Position numbers and translations under genes: made by a program. From positions 62,001-126,000 of the forward strand of contig CAVPDC010000016.1 of assembly GCA_963702595.1 (NCBI GenBank): 64,000 bases of DNA, written 5' to 3'. Positions 45,501-54,347 of the stretch are shown here, in pieces. Numbering within the stretch: position 1 is the stretch's first letter; each line of letters starts with the position of its first letter. This DNA comes from JALORV01 sp963702595 (GTDB lineage: Bacteria; Pseudomonadota; Gammaproteobacteria; Burkholderiales; Burkholderiaceae_F). A model generated the notes under the pieces. That model ran no database searches and was not told where the DNA came from. It saw nothing but the letters and a program-made list of their open reading frames with translations.

Positions 45501-48497
45501 GGAGTGCGCGCGACGCACGACCTGCGCCGAAACCACACGCTCCGGCTCATAGCGCCATTCGGTGATGTCATTCGCCAGCACACGCATGCACTCGTCGGCC
45601 TCATTGAGGAAGACCGAATACAGCCCATGGCTGATTTCGAGCGGACCGATGCGCCGCACGTCTTCATCGTCCTGCCCCGCTGGCGCGGGGGCCGGAGCCG
45701 CTACCGGCTCAACATGTGTTGAAAGTTCGAACAGCGCCTCGACGGCCGCGGACTCGATCGCCGGCGCGATTTCGGCGTCAATGTCCTCCGTGACTTCGAA
45801 CGCGGTTTCGGCGCCCTCACCTGGCAAGGGCTCGGGCTCGTGCAGAGCGTCAAGGTCGAAGTCCAGCACGGTGCTGGTGGGCTGGCGTGTAGCCTGCCCG
45901 ACCTGGTCCGGCAGCGCGGCCTCCTGCTCGATCGGCGCGCTGCCTTCAGGCTTTGGGGGTGCTTCCTCCGCCGGGATGTCGCCCGAGAACTCGAACATGC
46001 CGCCTTCGCGTACCCGCTGCGAGGCGATCACCAGCGGCGCCGGCTCGATATGGGCGAGCGGTTCGCGCTCGATGGTGTCGACCCAGGCGCGGATCACGCG
46101 CTGCGCGCCGTCGGCCAGGTCGATCAGATCATCGGTGGCGGGCCGTTCCTGCGCCAGCCACAGGTTGAAGCACTGCTCCACACCCCAGGCGCCTTCGCCG
46201 ACGTGCTTGAAGCCGACCATGCGGCTCGAACCCTTGAGCGTGTGGAAAGCGCGGCGAACCGTCGTCAGCGTGGCCTTGTCGTCGCGCTTGGTGCGCAGTT
46301 CGGCGAGGTTCTCGACGATGCTGTCGAGAACTTCTCGCGCTTCCTCCACGAAAATCTCGCGCAGCTCGCTGTCGGCAGCCGCCTGGCTGGACGGCAGCGG
46401 AGCGGTTGGCGGCGGTGCCTCGGGCGCCTTCGCGGGAGCGAGGAGCTGCTCGAGCTCCAGCGCATCCTCGCGGACCGGCGCGTCCTTGAGCTGGGAGAGC
46501 AATTGCAGCGCGCGTGCCGCCTTGACCTTCAGCGGCTCGCTGTCGAGCAGGTCGGCCTCGTTTGACAACATCGGCAACAGCCGGTCGAGTTCGCCGATCG
46601 CGCGGGCGTCGCCAGCTACCTGAGTCAGTCGCTGCGCCTGGTGGTGCGCGGACTCGAGCGTCTTGCGCGCCGCCGTCTCGACATTGTCGGTGCGCCGTGG
46701 CTCGGGCACCCGCATGTCGATCGTGCGCGGCGCCGGGTGGTACTCCTCGTCCGCCGGCGCAAGCACGGATTCGTCAGCCGGCAGCGAGCCGAGCTCGGCC
46801 GAAAACACACCGGTCGCCGGGTCGTAGTGGAACATGCCACGCGGGCGCTCGCTGTCCTGGCCGAGGCTTTCGACAAAGAAACCGACCGCGCCCAGGTTCT
46901 GGGCGATGCGGCTGAACTCCTCGTGCTCCGGTGCAATGGCGGCATCCGCAAAGCGCCCAACCGATTGCTGCACGTTGCGCAACGCGGCGACCGGCTCCTC
47001 GTACCCAAGAAGCGACAGCACACCGCAGACCTGGTCGAACATCGCCGTGGTGGCGGGCAGGTCGGCGCGCTCAGCGGGATTGCGGAAGAAGCGATCGAGA
47101 CGCTGCTCGATCTCGCGCAAGGTGGACTGCGTCTCCGCGACCACCGTGCCCATCGTGAGGCGATCCTGCGCGCGCCGGGCAAGCTCGGACATCCACGGCC
47201 CGGCCTCGGGCACGGGTTGCCCCTGGCGCGCCTTCAGCAGCCGCTCCATGACGAGCAGGGCGCGGCCTTCGTATTCGGTGTCCATCTGCGGCAGTTCGTC
47301 GACGCCCAGGTCGGTGAACAACAGCGCCGAGGCCACCTCAATGCCGAGCCGTTCGCGCACGTCCGCCGGCAGTTTGCCGTAGTCCCTCGTGGCCTTGCCG
47401 ATGGCTTCGACCGTCGCTCCGATCGCGCGCGCCGCGAGCTTGGTCGCCGAGTTGCGCGCCAGCGCAACCTCCTGGTCGAACTTCGCGCCTTCCCCGGCCC
47501 CGGCGACGATCTGTCCCCAGAGCTGCTTGGCCTGTGCCAGCGCTTCCTTCAGCGACCGCAGTGCATCCGAATCGACTGCGGTCAGCGATGCACGCTCGAA
47601 GTCGGCCGGGATCAGCGCGTCGAGTCCGTAGAGTCGCTTGATCTCGGCCACGCGCGCCGTTCCGCCCTGCGCCCGGCCGACGTAATACAGCGCATCGATC
47701 ATCAGGCGTTCGGCCACCGCGCCGCCACCTTCGATCATGCGGCGCAGCTGCAGGTTGAGCCGAGCCAGCACCCGCTTCAGGTCGACATCGACCGGAACGG
47801 CGCCGGACTCCAAGCCCTCGAGCAGCCCGCGGATGATCCACCAGAAGCTGCGCGCGAGCCCCCTTTGCGGCAGATGTTCCAGGTCCGCGAGCGCGGCGCG
47901 CATGCGCTTGCGCGCCTCGGCATCGTTGGCATCACGCAGGAAACCCAGCAGCCCGAGCTCGAAGCGCGCGCGGCGATCGCGCAGCTGGTCGGTCGGAATC
48001 TGGCGAGCCTCGATCTGGTGAAACGCCGGACGACGCGACAGGTCAGGGAAAATCAGGTCCGCCGGATGGACGCGGCTCGCCCGGTTGAGCAGGAGTACGT
48101 CGCGGTAGTAGGGGAAGAGTCGAATCGGCTGGTTCGGCCGCCCCGACAGCAGCGCCTCGAGATAGGCGACGACGGCGGTGAGCGCCGTTTCGACCGAACG
48201 TACGGCGACCGGCAGGCAGTCCTTCGGTTCGGCCTCGAAACGCCGCGTCACCTGCTCGACCGCATCGGTCACCAGCGCCACGCCTCGCAGGTCAAGCAGT
48301 TGCAGCGCACCGTTGGCTTGATGCACCTGGCTGCGGGCGTTCCGTAGACTGTCGACGTCCTGCTTGCTCGCAAGAAACGCCTTCAGGCCGTTGACTGCCT
48401 CGGTCAGCGAGTTGCGGATCTCATCGATCACCCACGCCAGCGGCGCGATGTCCGGCGCAGCGCCGACCAGGTGATTGGGGTCGTGTCGTTCGGCCAT
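42559..48497 (-). CDS. chpA: ChpA/PilL-like hybrid chemotaxis histidine kinase, frameshifted near 44590
   Basis: Giant CheA-like kinase of the Pil-Chp system controlling type IV pilus twitching; about 1,979 residues. From the N-terminus: an Hpt-like region with VHQANGALQLLD (His59), then canonical Hpt boxes at about residues 752 (HTLKGSSRMVG), 995 (HSLSGISKTVG) and 1228 (HTVKGSARMAGA). A GC-rich Ala/Pro linker (PAAAAAAAAA) near 44590 contains the frame break, one base missing. Beyond it lie the dimerisation helix (LVDQAGEVSIARSKLENE), the HATPase (HLIRNAIVHGLE, VLSDDGAGLN, GRGVGMDVV, GRGTRFTLYLPM), a CheW-like domain and a C-terminal receiver (VMVVDDSLTVRRV, phospho-Asp in MLVDIEMPRMDGYD). 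GAGGAA precedes the ATG. Confidence 0.93.
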
Positions 48498-48510
48498 GTT
48501 GTGTTCCTCA

Positions 48511-48528
48511 GCTGCCGGATCCGGCAGC
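48511..48528. promoter_or_regulatory. 18-bp perfect palindrome just ahead of the chpA start
   Basis: GCTGCCGGATCCGGCAGC ends about 13 bases before the chpA ATG and only a few bases before its GAGGAA ribosome-binding site (read on the - strand). It could fold in the mRNA leader or bind a dimeric regulator. It lies in the 139-base gap between pilJ and chpA. Confidence 0.35.
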
Positions 48529-48636
48529 CTGCTGCCCGCTCCCCGGACGGTCGCGGTCGGCTACGCGCGACTCTAGCGACACCGATACTCCGAGCATCCG
48601 CCCACGAGAGCGCGTCAACGCGATCATTTCAGCGGT

Positions 48637-50880
48637 TCAGCCGACGCGGAAACGCGCGACCGAGGCTTTCAGCTCGCGCGCCAGCGTCGCCAGTTGGCCG
48701 ATCGACTGCGCCGCCTGCCGGGTGCCGTGCGAGGTCTGCTCGGTCACCGCCAGAATTCGTTCGATCGACTGTGCCACGCCGCCCGCCGAACTCGCCTGGT
48801 CATTCGTCGTCGAGGCGATCCGTTCGATCAGTTCCGCAAGCTGGCGCGAGACGCGGCCGATGTCTCCCAGCGCGTTGCCGGCCGCGTCGGAGAGCTTCGT
48901 CCCTTCGACCACGCCCTGCGTGCTCTTTTCCATGGCCGCCACCGCATCCTGCGTGTCGGTCTGAATCGTGCGCACCAGCGCGCCGATCTGCTTGGCCGCC
49001 TCGGCCGAGCGGTCCGCCAGGCGCTGCACTTCTTCGGCCACGACCGAGAACCCGCGACCCGCCTCACCCGCACTCGCCGCCTGGATCGCCGCATTCAGCG
49101 CCAGCACGTTGGTTTGTTCCGTAATGTCCGTGATCAGTTCGACGATCTCACCGATCTCCTGCGACGACTCGCCCAGCCGCTTGATCCGCTTTGCCGTCTC
49201 CTGGATCTGCTCCCGGATCTCGTTCATGCCGGCGATCTGGTTGAACACCGCGCGCTGGCCCCGCTCGGCGGCGTCCAGCGACGCGCGCGCCACCTTGGCC
49301 GACTCGCCCGCGCTCTTGGAGACGTCGTTGATCTGCGACGCCATCTTCAGCACCTTGTCGCCGGTGTCCTTGATCTCCTTCGACTGCGCTTCGGATGCCG
49401 TCAGCAGGCGTGTCGCGATGTCGCGCGCGGCGGTGGATGCGGTGTTGACCTGCTCGGCGGTGTTGTTGATTCGACCCACCAGGCCGCGCAGTTCCTCCAC
49501 CGTGTAGTTGACCGAGTCGGCGATGGCGCCGGTGATGTCCTCCGACACCGTCGCCTGCACCGTCAGGTTCCCGTCCGCGACCTCCTGCAGTTCGTTCATC
49601 AGGCGAAGAATGGCCGCCTGGTTCTGTTCGTTGGTGCGCTTGGCCTCCTGTTCGAGGCGTTCGGCCTGCATCCGCTGGATCTCGGCTTCGGCCGCGCGCT
49701 TGCGCGTGTCTTCGAGCAGCACCTTCACGATGGCAAAGGCGGACAGCAGCATGCCGATGCCGAAGAACGCCATGACGATCAGCGCAACCGTCCGCGCGGC
49801 CTGCTCCTTGGTAAACAAACCGCCCAGTTCAGTGACCTGCTGCCGCAGGGGTTCGGAGTCGCGCAGGATCGCCAGTTCCGCCTCCTTTGATTGGACGATC
49901 GCCTGCAGGCTGCTGATGGCGCCCGCGATCGAACTCTGGAACTCGGCGTACACCCGAGTCAGCTCCTGCAGTCGCGAGCGGGCCTCCGGGTCCGTCGTCG
50001 CCGCCAACCTCAGTGCGTCGGAGCCGGCCAGCAGCGCCTGCGTCAGGTCGCGGAACTGGTTGATGTCCCGCCCGAGCGTCAGCGCGACCTCCGCATTGGC
50101 AACGTTGCCTGCCACCAGGGAGTTGGCGCTCTTGCCAAGGCGCTGCGTCAGCGTGACAAGCTGAGCCGCGGTCGCAATCTCGCGCGGCGGCGCGCCGGCC
50201 TGCAGCTTCAGCGCGGTGACTTCTTCGGTCAGCTGCTGCAGGCGCGGACTGGCTTCGTTGATCTTGCGGATGACATCGCCGAAAGCGATCAGCGCCTTCT
50301 CGTTGGCCACGATGACCGAGGCCGCCGCTTCGCTCGCTCGCCAGCGTTCATTCAGCTTGGTCAGCGTCGGCTGAATATCCGACGATGATGCCGAGAGCCC
50401 TCGCGCCGCATCACCATTGGCGAGCGCGTCGAGGTTGGCAGCGATGGCGTCGCGGCTTTCGCGCAGCTCCAGGAACGCCTCACGCGAACCTTCGACCGCG
50501 TTGGGCGCCGCCTTGGCCAGTCGCTGGGTATGCATCAGCGTGTCGCCGACGATCGCGGTTTGCAGCGTGCCGGTCGAGGTCATGCGGTTGTAGACCAGCA
50601 GCACCGTCACCAGCACGAAGAAGCAGAAACCGAGCAGGATCAGCAGCACCTGCACCTGCGTGTTGATCGGCCGGTCGCCGATCAGCGGCAGCTTGAACGC
50701 GAGCAGCCGGTCCACCAGCCGCAGCGCCATTCCCTCGCCGCCGCGATCGATCATCACGGTCCTGGGCGCAGCGCGGGACGACTCCGTGCTCGGTGCCGAG
50801 CTGCGGAACGGGTCCGCCGACTCCTTCTGCTTTCGCTCGCTCGGCTTGCGCCGGAAGAGCGACCCCATCTCGAGTGCCAT
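48637..50880 (-). CDS. pilJ: Methyl-accepting chemotaxis protein PilJ
   Basis: A 747-residue chemoreceptor for the Pil-Chp pathway. A cytoplasmic leader of about 70 residues precedes membrane helix 1 (VLLILLGFCFFVLVTVLLVY); the periplasmic part holds two PilJ-type helical modules, each with a QRLAK/QRLGKSAN motif (TLMHTQRLAKAAPNAVEG and TLTQRLGKSANSL), typical of type IV pili sensors. Helix 2 (VALIVMAFFGIGMLLSAFAIV) leads into a HAMP-like linker and the signalling domain with the hairpin EQTNVLALNAAIQAASAGEAGRGFSVVAEEVQRLADRS. Its cytoplasmic tip should contact the CheW-like PilI and ChpA encoded on either side. Confidence 0.95.
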   Translation of the reverse strand: MALEMGSLFRRKPSERKQKESADPFRSSAPSTESSRAAPRTVMIDRGGEGMALRLVDRLLAFKLPLIGDRPINTQVQVLLILLGFCFFVLVTVLLVYNRMTSTGTLQTAIVGDTLMHTQRLAKAAPNAVEGSREAFLELRESRDAIAANLDALANGDAARGLSASSSDIQPTLTKLNERWRASEAAASVIVANEKALIAFGDVIRKINEASPRLQQLTEEVTALKLQAGAPPREIATAAQLVTLTQRLGKSANSLVAGNVANAEVALTLGRDINQFRDLTQALLAGSDALRLAATTDPEARSRLQELTRVYAEFQSSIAGAISSLQAIVQSKEAELAILRDSEPLRQQVTELGGLFTKEQAARTVALIVMAFFGIGMLLSAFAIVKVLLEDTRKRAAEAEIQRMQAERLEQEAKRTNEQNQAAILRLMNELQEVADGNLTVQATVSEDITGAIADSVNYTVEELRGLVGRINNTAEQVNTASTAARDIATRLLTASEAQSKEIKDTGDKVLKMASQINDVSKSAGESAKVARASLDAAERGQRAVFNQIAGMNEIREQIQETAKRIKRLGESSQEIGEIVELITDITEQTNVLALNAAIQAASAGEAGRGFSVVAEEVQRLADRSAEAAKQIGALVRTIQTDTQDAVAAMEKSTQGVVEGTKLSDAAGNALGDIGRVSRQLAELIERIASTTNDQASSAGGVAQSIERILAVTEQTSHGTRQAAQSIGQLATLARELKASVARFRVG

Positions 50881-50988
50881 TTGATCCTCCGCCCTGACTC
50901 GCTACCGGCTCAGCGCCGGACTGCACTCACCGCCACTGACTGCGGTGCCGCGCCTTCATTGTCTGCCTGCGTGTACCACCTTGGGCCT

Positions 50989-51528
50989 TCACGCATGGAT
51001 CGCCCTAAACGCCGGTGCCGCCGCCAGCTCGCGCAGATCGAGTTCCGTAAGTGTCATTCCCTCGAGGTCGCGGTAGCGGCTGCGTTCCCAGCCCGGCCGC
51101 GCCGCGCCGTCACTGTCGAGGGCTTCAAGATCCTTGAGGTTGCGGATGCCGAAGGCACGCGTCACCAGGATGCCAGCGGCAATTCCCAGCCCTTCAGCGA
51201 GCACCAGCAACTGCTGGCTCTGCTCGGCGGGCAGCGGCTCGCGGCCGTTCATGTGTTGCAGGTCGACGACGCCGACCAGGCGACCTCGGACGTTGGCCAG
51301 GCCGCGGTACCACGGCTTCGTCCACGGTACGCGAGCGATCTCCGGCAGGGTCACAACCTCGGCCGCCAGGCCCATTTCGATCAGATAGTTCTCGCTTCCA
51401 ATGCGAACGGCCAGGCGCGTCGGCTCCGTCGGCAGATTGGGCGCCTCCTTCAGGCGCTGCGCCAGCTGCGTCGAGAATTCACGCAGCTTGACCAACTGTC
51501 GGGTGCTGACGTCGCGTTGCGTGGCCAT
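50989..51528 (-). CDS. pilI: CheW-like coupling protein PilI
   Basis: A 179-residue protein with a single CheW domain: LAVRIGSENYLIEMGLAAEVVTLPEI, VPWTKPWYRGLANVRGRLVGVVDLQHM. The RGLANVRGRLVGVVDL stretch is the receptor/kinase coupling core. It lies between pilH and pilJ in the same direction, 13 bases after the pilH start region, so identity as PilI rests on family plus position. Expected to bridge PilJ to ChpA at the inner membrane pole. Confidence 0.9.
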   Translation of the reverse strand: MATQRDVSTRQLVKLREFSTQLAQRLKEAPNLPTEPTRLAVRIGSENYLIEMGLAAEVVTLPEIARVPWTKPWYRGLANVRGRLVGVVDLQHMNGREPLPAEQSQQLLVLAEGLGIAAGILVTRAFGIRNLKDLEALDSDGAARPGWERSRYRDLEGMTLTELDLRELAAAPAFRAIHA

Positions 51529-51541
51529 GATGACGTGTCGT

Positions 51542-51907
51542 TCAGCCGAGCGCCGAGATTTTCTCGAGCAACTCTTCAGCCTTCACCGGCTTGGTGATGT
51601 AGTCACGTGCACCCTGGCGCAGACCCCAGATACGGTCCGTTTGCTGGTTCTTGCTGGTGCACATGATGATCGGGATGTCCTGCGTGGCCGGGTCCTTGGA
51701 CAGCGCGCGCGTGAGCTGGAAGCCATTTTGGCCCGGCATCACGACGTCCATGAGGATCAGGTCCGGCATCACTGCCTTGACCTTCATCATCGCTTCCTCG
51801 GCGTTCTCCGCCATCGAAACAGCGAAACCCTGCTTGGTCAGCAGCTCGTTGAGGAAGAAACGCTCGGTAGGCGAATCGTCGACGATCAGTACTTTCTTGA
51901 TAGGCAT
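51542..51907 (-). CDS. pilH: Response regulator PilH
   Basis: A 121-residue single receiver domain: KVLIVDDSPTERFFLNELL with the acidic pocket, phosphoacceptor Asp in LILMDVVMPGQNGFQLTR, MCTSKNQQTDRIWGLRQGA with the Thr/Ser switch, and the Lys in YITKPV. There is no output domain, as expected for a CheY-like protein. GLRQGA and the residues around the Asp match PilH more than PilG. It controls pilus retraction through ChpA phosphotransfer in the Pseudomonas model. Confidence 0.92.
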   Translation of the reverse strand: MPIKKVLIVDDSPTERFFLNELLTKQGFAVSMAENAEEAMMKVKAVMPDLILMDVVMPGQNGFQLTRALSKDPATQDIPIIMCTSKNQQTDRIWGLRQGARDYITKPVKAEELLEKISALG

Positions 51908-51931
51908 CGGCCCCCCGCTAAGGCCCGTGGT

Positions 51932-52327
51932 TCAGTTCATTGAATGGTGTTTCACGGCCGACAGCAGGCTGTCTTTCGTGAACGGCTTGGTCAGATATTC
52001 GCTGGAGCCCACCATGCGCCCACGGGCCCGATCGAACAGACCGTCCTTGGACGACAGCATCACCACCGGCGTCTTGTGGAAGCGAGGACTGCGCTTGATC
52101 AGCGCGCACGTCTGGTAGCCGTCCAGCCGTGGCATCAGGATGTCGCAGAAGATGATGTTCGGTTGATGATCGTTGATCTTCGAAAGCGCCTCGAAGCCGT
52201 CCTGCGCCAGGATCACCTGGCAGCCGGCCTGCGAAAGGAAGATCTCCGCGCTGCGACGGATGGTGTTCGAATCGTCGATCACCATCACCTTCTTGCCGCG
52301 GATATCCGAGAAATCCTGTGCCGCCAT
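51932..52327 (-). CDS. pilG: Response regulator PilG
   Basis: A 131-residue receiver-only protein. The ATG at 52327 (MAAQDFSDIRGKKVMVIDDSN) is preferred to the upstream in-frame ATG at 52378, because family members start close to here. KVMVIDDSNTIRRSAEIFL, IIFCDILMPRLDGYQTCALIK with the phospho-Asp, VVMLSSKDGLFDRARGRMVGSSEYLTKPF are near-diagnostic for PilG. It leads the pilG-pilH-pilI-pilJ-chpA order and in Pseudomonas promotes pilus extension. Confidence 0.94.
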   Translation of the reverse strand: MAAQDFSDIRGKKVMVIDDSNTIRRSAEIFLSQAGCQVILAQDGFEALSKINDHQPNIIFCDILMPRLDGYQTCALIKRSPRFHKTPVVMLSSKDGLFDRARGRMVGSSEYLTKPFTKDSLLSAVKHHSMN

Positions 52328-52395
52328 GTCGTGTCCTCGATCCTTAACCGGCCTGTGGTTGCCGCCGGTCAATGCCATGCGGGACTCGCCCTGGC

Positions 52396-52437
52396 AAAAA
52401 CGCGCGGACGATTCTATCGACCGATCTCCGCGTTTTT
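52396..52437 (-). terminator. Probable intrinsic terminator downstream of rubredoxin gene
   Basis: On the - strand CGCGGA and TCCGCG (52403-52432) pair around an 18-base loop and are followed by CGTTTTT; an A-run lies ahead of the stem as well, so it could also act on the other strand. It separates rubA from pilG. Confidence 0.5.
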
Positions 52438-52484
52438 ATACGAAGCCGTCCCTGCACGCCGCATCGAAAACCACGGTTCCGCGG

Positions 52485-52670
52485 TCAGATTTCGACCATT
52501 TCGAAATCCTCTTTCCGCGCCCCGCACTCCGGACAGGTCCAGTTCGGAGGGATATCTTCCCAGCGGGTCCCCGGCGCGATCCCCGACTCCGGCACCCCCG
52601 CGGCCTCGTCGTAGATCCACCCGCATATCAGGCACATCCAGGTTTTCGTCCCAACATTGGTTGTCATCAT
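52485..52670 (-). CDS. rubA: Rubredoxin
   Basis: A 61-residue iron protein: MCLICGWIYDEAAGVPESGI and WTCPECGARKEDFEMVEI supply the two CxxCG iron ligands. GIAPGTRWEDIPPNWTCPECG is a textbook rubredoxin C-terminal half. The start may be the first or second ATG (52670 or 52667). It acts as a small cytoplasmic electron carrier, partner unknown. Divergent from thiD with about 150 bases between them. Confidence 0.95.
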   Translation of the reverse strand: MMTTNVGTKTWMCLICGWIYDEAAGVPESGIAPGTRWEDIPPNWTCPECGARKEDFEMVEI

Positions 52671-52822
52671 GGCTCAAGGACACAGGCGCGCGATCGCACG
52701 CTCAGCGGCTAAAATCAAACACTTAGCGAACGATCATAACGTGGGCTACTAAGTCCCCGCTACCGCCTTCGCGCGAGCAGCGCGGGTCCCGCGTAGCATC
52801 GTGACTTTTCCGACACACTTCG

Positions 52823-53671
52823 ATGTCCACGCTCCCGGTGGTGCTCAGTTTTGGCCTGTCCGATGCCACTGGCGCGACTGGGCTGCAGGCCGATGTGCTG
52901 GCTATCGCGAGCATGGGTTGCCATCCGGCAAGCGTGGTCACTGCCGTGGCGTCCTCGGGCGGCACGCGCAACGATGAGTGGGTTGCGATCGACGAGGATC
53001 TGCTCGAGGCGCAGGGCCAGGCCGTGTTGCAGAACATGCCGGTTGCGGCGTTCAAGGTCGGAGCCATCGGCGCGATGGATCAACTGCAGCCCATCGCCGC
53101 CATCCTGGCCGACTTCGACTCCGTGCCCGTCGTCCTCGACCCGGTCATCGGACGCGCGCTCGACGAGGATGACGACGCCGACTTTGCCGCGGCCCTGCGC
53201 GAGTTGCTGATTCCGCAGACGACGGTGCTGACGCTTGGCCTGGCGCAAGCGCGTCGGCTGGTCAGTCTGGCCGACGAACAGGTGCGCGCTGACGACCTGC
53301 CGGCGGCAGCCTGCGCGCGCGAGCTCATCGGCTGGGGGTGCGAATTCGTGCTCGTCGCCGATGCCGAGCCCGGATCGGAACAGATCGTCAACGCGCTCTA
53401 CGATGAGACTGGACTCGTGCGCAGCGACCGGCTCCCGCGGCTGGACGCCGCCACGACACGTATCCATGGCGCTGGCGACACGCTGTCGGCGGCCCTCGCC
53501 GGATTGCTGGCGCAAGGACTCGACGTGCCCGAGGCGATGCAGGAAGCATCGCAGTACACGGCGGCGGCGGTCCTGCACTCCTTTCATGCGGGTATCGGCA
53601 TGGCGATCCCCGATCGGCTGTTCTGGGCTGGCGACGATGACGACGATGACGCGGGCACCGATGACCACTGA
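52823..53671 (+). CDS. thiD: Hydroxymethylpyrimidine/phosphomethylpyrimidine kinase-like protein
   Basis: A 282-residue ribokinase-fold protein of the ThiD group. The N-terminal substrate motif, usually SDPSGGAGIQADL, is SDATGATGLQADV; later blocks are KVGAIGAMDQL, VVLDPVIGRAL and the C-terminal THR-like IHGAGDTLSAALAGLLAQG. The usual GTGC of ThiD is HGAGDT, closer to PfkB kinases. The tail ends in an acidic run (DDDDDDAG). Context with thiE, whose start overlaps its stop, supports pyrimidine phosphorylation for thiamine, but the motif changes leave room for a different small-molecule kinase. No TPP riboswitch was recognised ahead of it. Confidence 0.82.
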   Translation: MSTLPVVLSFGLSDATGATGLQADVLAIASMGCHPASVVTAVASSGGTRNDEWVAIDEDLLEAQGQAVLQNMPVAAFKVGAIGAMDQLQPIAAILADFDSVPVVLDPVIGRALDEDDDADFAAALRELLIPQTTVLTLGLAQARRLVSLADEQVRADDLPAAACARELIGWGCEFVLVADAEPGSEQIVNALYDETGLVRSDRLPRLDAATTRIHGAGDTLSAALAGLLAQGLDVPEAMQEASQYTAAAVLHSFHAGIGMAIPDRLFWAGDDDDDDAGTDDH

Positions 53672-54347
53672 CCGCGCACGGCTCGCCGCGCGCGTCGCCG
53701 GCACGTACCTGTTGACTCCGGATGTCGACGCAGCGGCGTTTTCAGCGATGCGGGCGCGCCTCGACGCTGCGCTGGCGGCTGGAGTGTCGGTGGTCCAGTT
53801 CCGGAACAAGCGAGTCGATGCAGCCGAACGACGCGCGCAAGCACGGGCTCTCCAGGAACTCGCACACGCGCGCGGTGCACTTTTCATCGTGAATGACGAT
53901 GTCGATCTCGCGCTCGAAGTCGGAGCCGATGGTGTGCATCTGGGACGCGACGACGGTGACGTTGCCACCGCCCGCGAGCGTCTGCCGCACGGCCTGCTGG
54001 GCGTGTCCTGCTACAACGACTTCGCCCGCGCCGAGACAGCCGCTGCGGAAGGTGCCGACGTCATCGCTTTTGGCTCCGTCTTCGTTTCAGGAACCAAACC
54101 GCATGCGGTGCGCGCCCCTTTGGACCTTTTACGGCGCGCCCGCGAGCGCTTTGCCGGCCAGCGCATCGTCGCGATCGGCGGCATCGATGCCTCGAACATC
54201 CGTTCCGTCAGTGCCGCCGGCGCGCACGCTGCCGCACTGATCAGCGCTGTCTTCGACGCCGCCGAGCCAGATGCCGCGGTCCGGCGGCTGCAAAATGCCT
54301 TTCACGAGGGACAAATCGAGTATGACTCGCAACGAACAACTGTTTGA
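53661..54347 (+). CDS. thiE: Thiamine-phosphate synthase
   Basis: A 228-residue TIM-barrel enzyme joining HMP-PP and the thiazole phosphate. The ATG at 53661 overlaps the thiD stop. LLTPD, VSVVQFRNK (phosphate-binding Arg/Lys), LFIVNDDVDLALEVGADGVHLGRDD, GVSCYN, FGSVFVSGTKPHA and VAIGGIDASNI are in family order. VHLGRDD in place of the usual VHLGQED is a small variation. The end overlaps hemL by 26 bases. Confidence 0.93.
   Translation: MTTDRARLAARVAGTYLLTPDVDAAAFSAMRARLDAALAAGVSVVQFRNKRVDAAERRAQARALQELAHARGALFIVNDDVDLALEVGADGVHLGRDDGDVATARERLPHGLLGVSCYNDFARAETAAAEGADVIAFGSVFVSGTKPHAVRAPLDLLRRARERFAGQRIVAIGGIDASNIRSVSAAGAHAAALISAVFDAAEPDAAVRRLQNAFHEGQIEYDSQRTTV

Noticed and set aside
46641..48347. 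568-codon open frame antisense to chpA
   Set aside because: Arg/Ala/Gln-rich composition without domains; the - strand carries clear Hpt and kinase motifs.
48694..49890. 398-codon open frame antisense to pilJ
   Set aside because: Shadow of the PilJ signalling domain, Arg/Leu/His-rich with no homology seen.
52671..52822. TPP riboswitch ahead of thiD
   Set aside because: The conserved CUGAGA and ACCUGAU blocks are not present.
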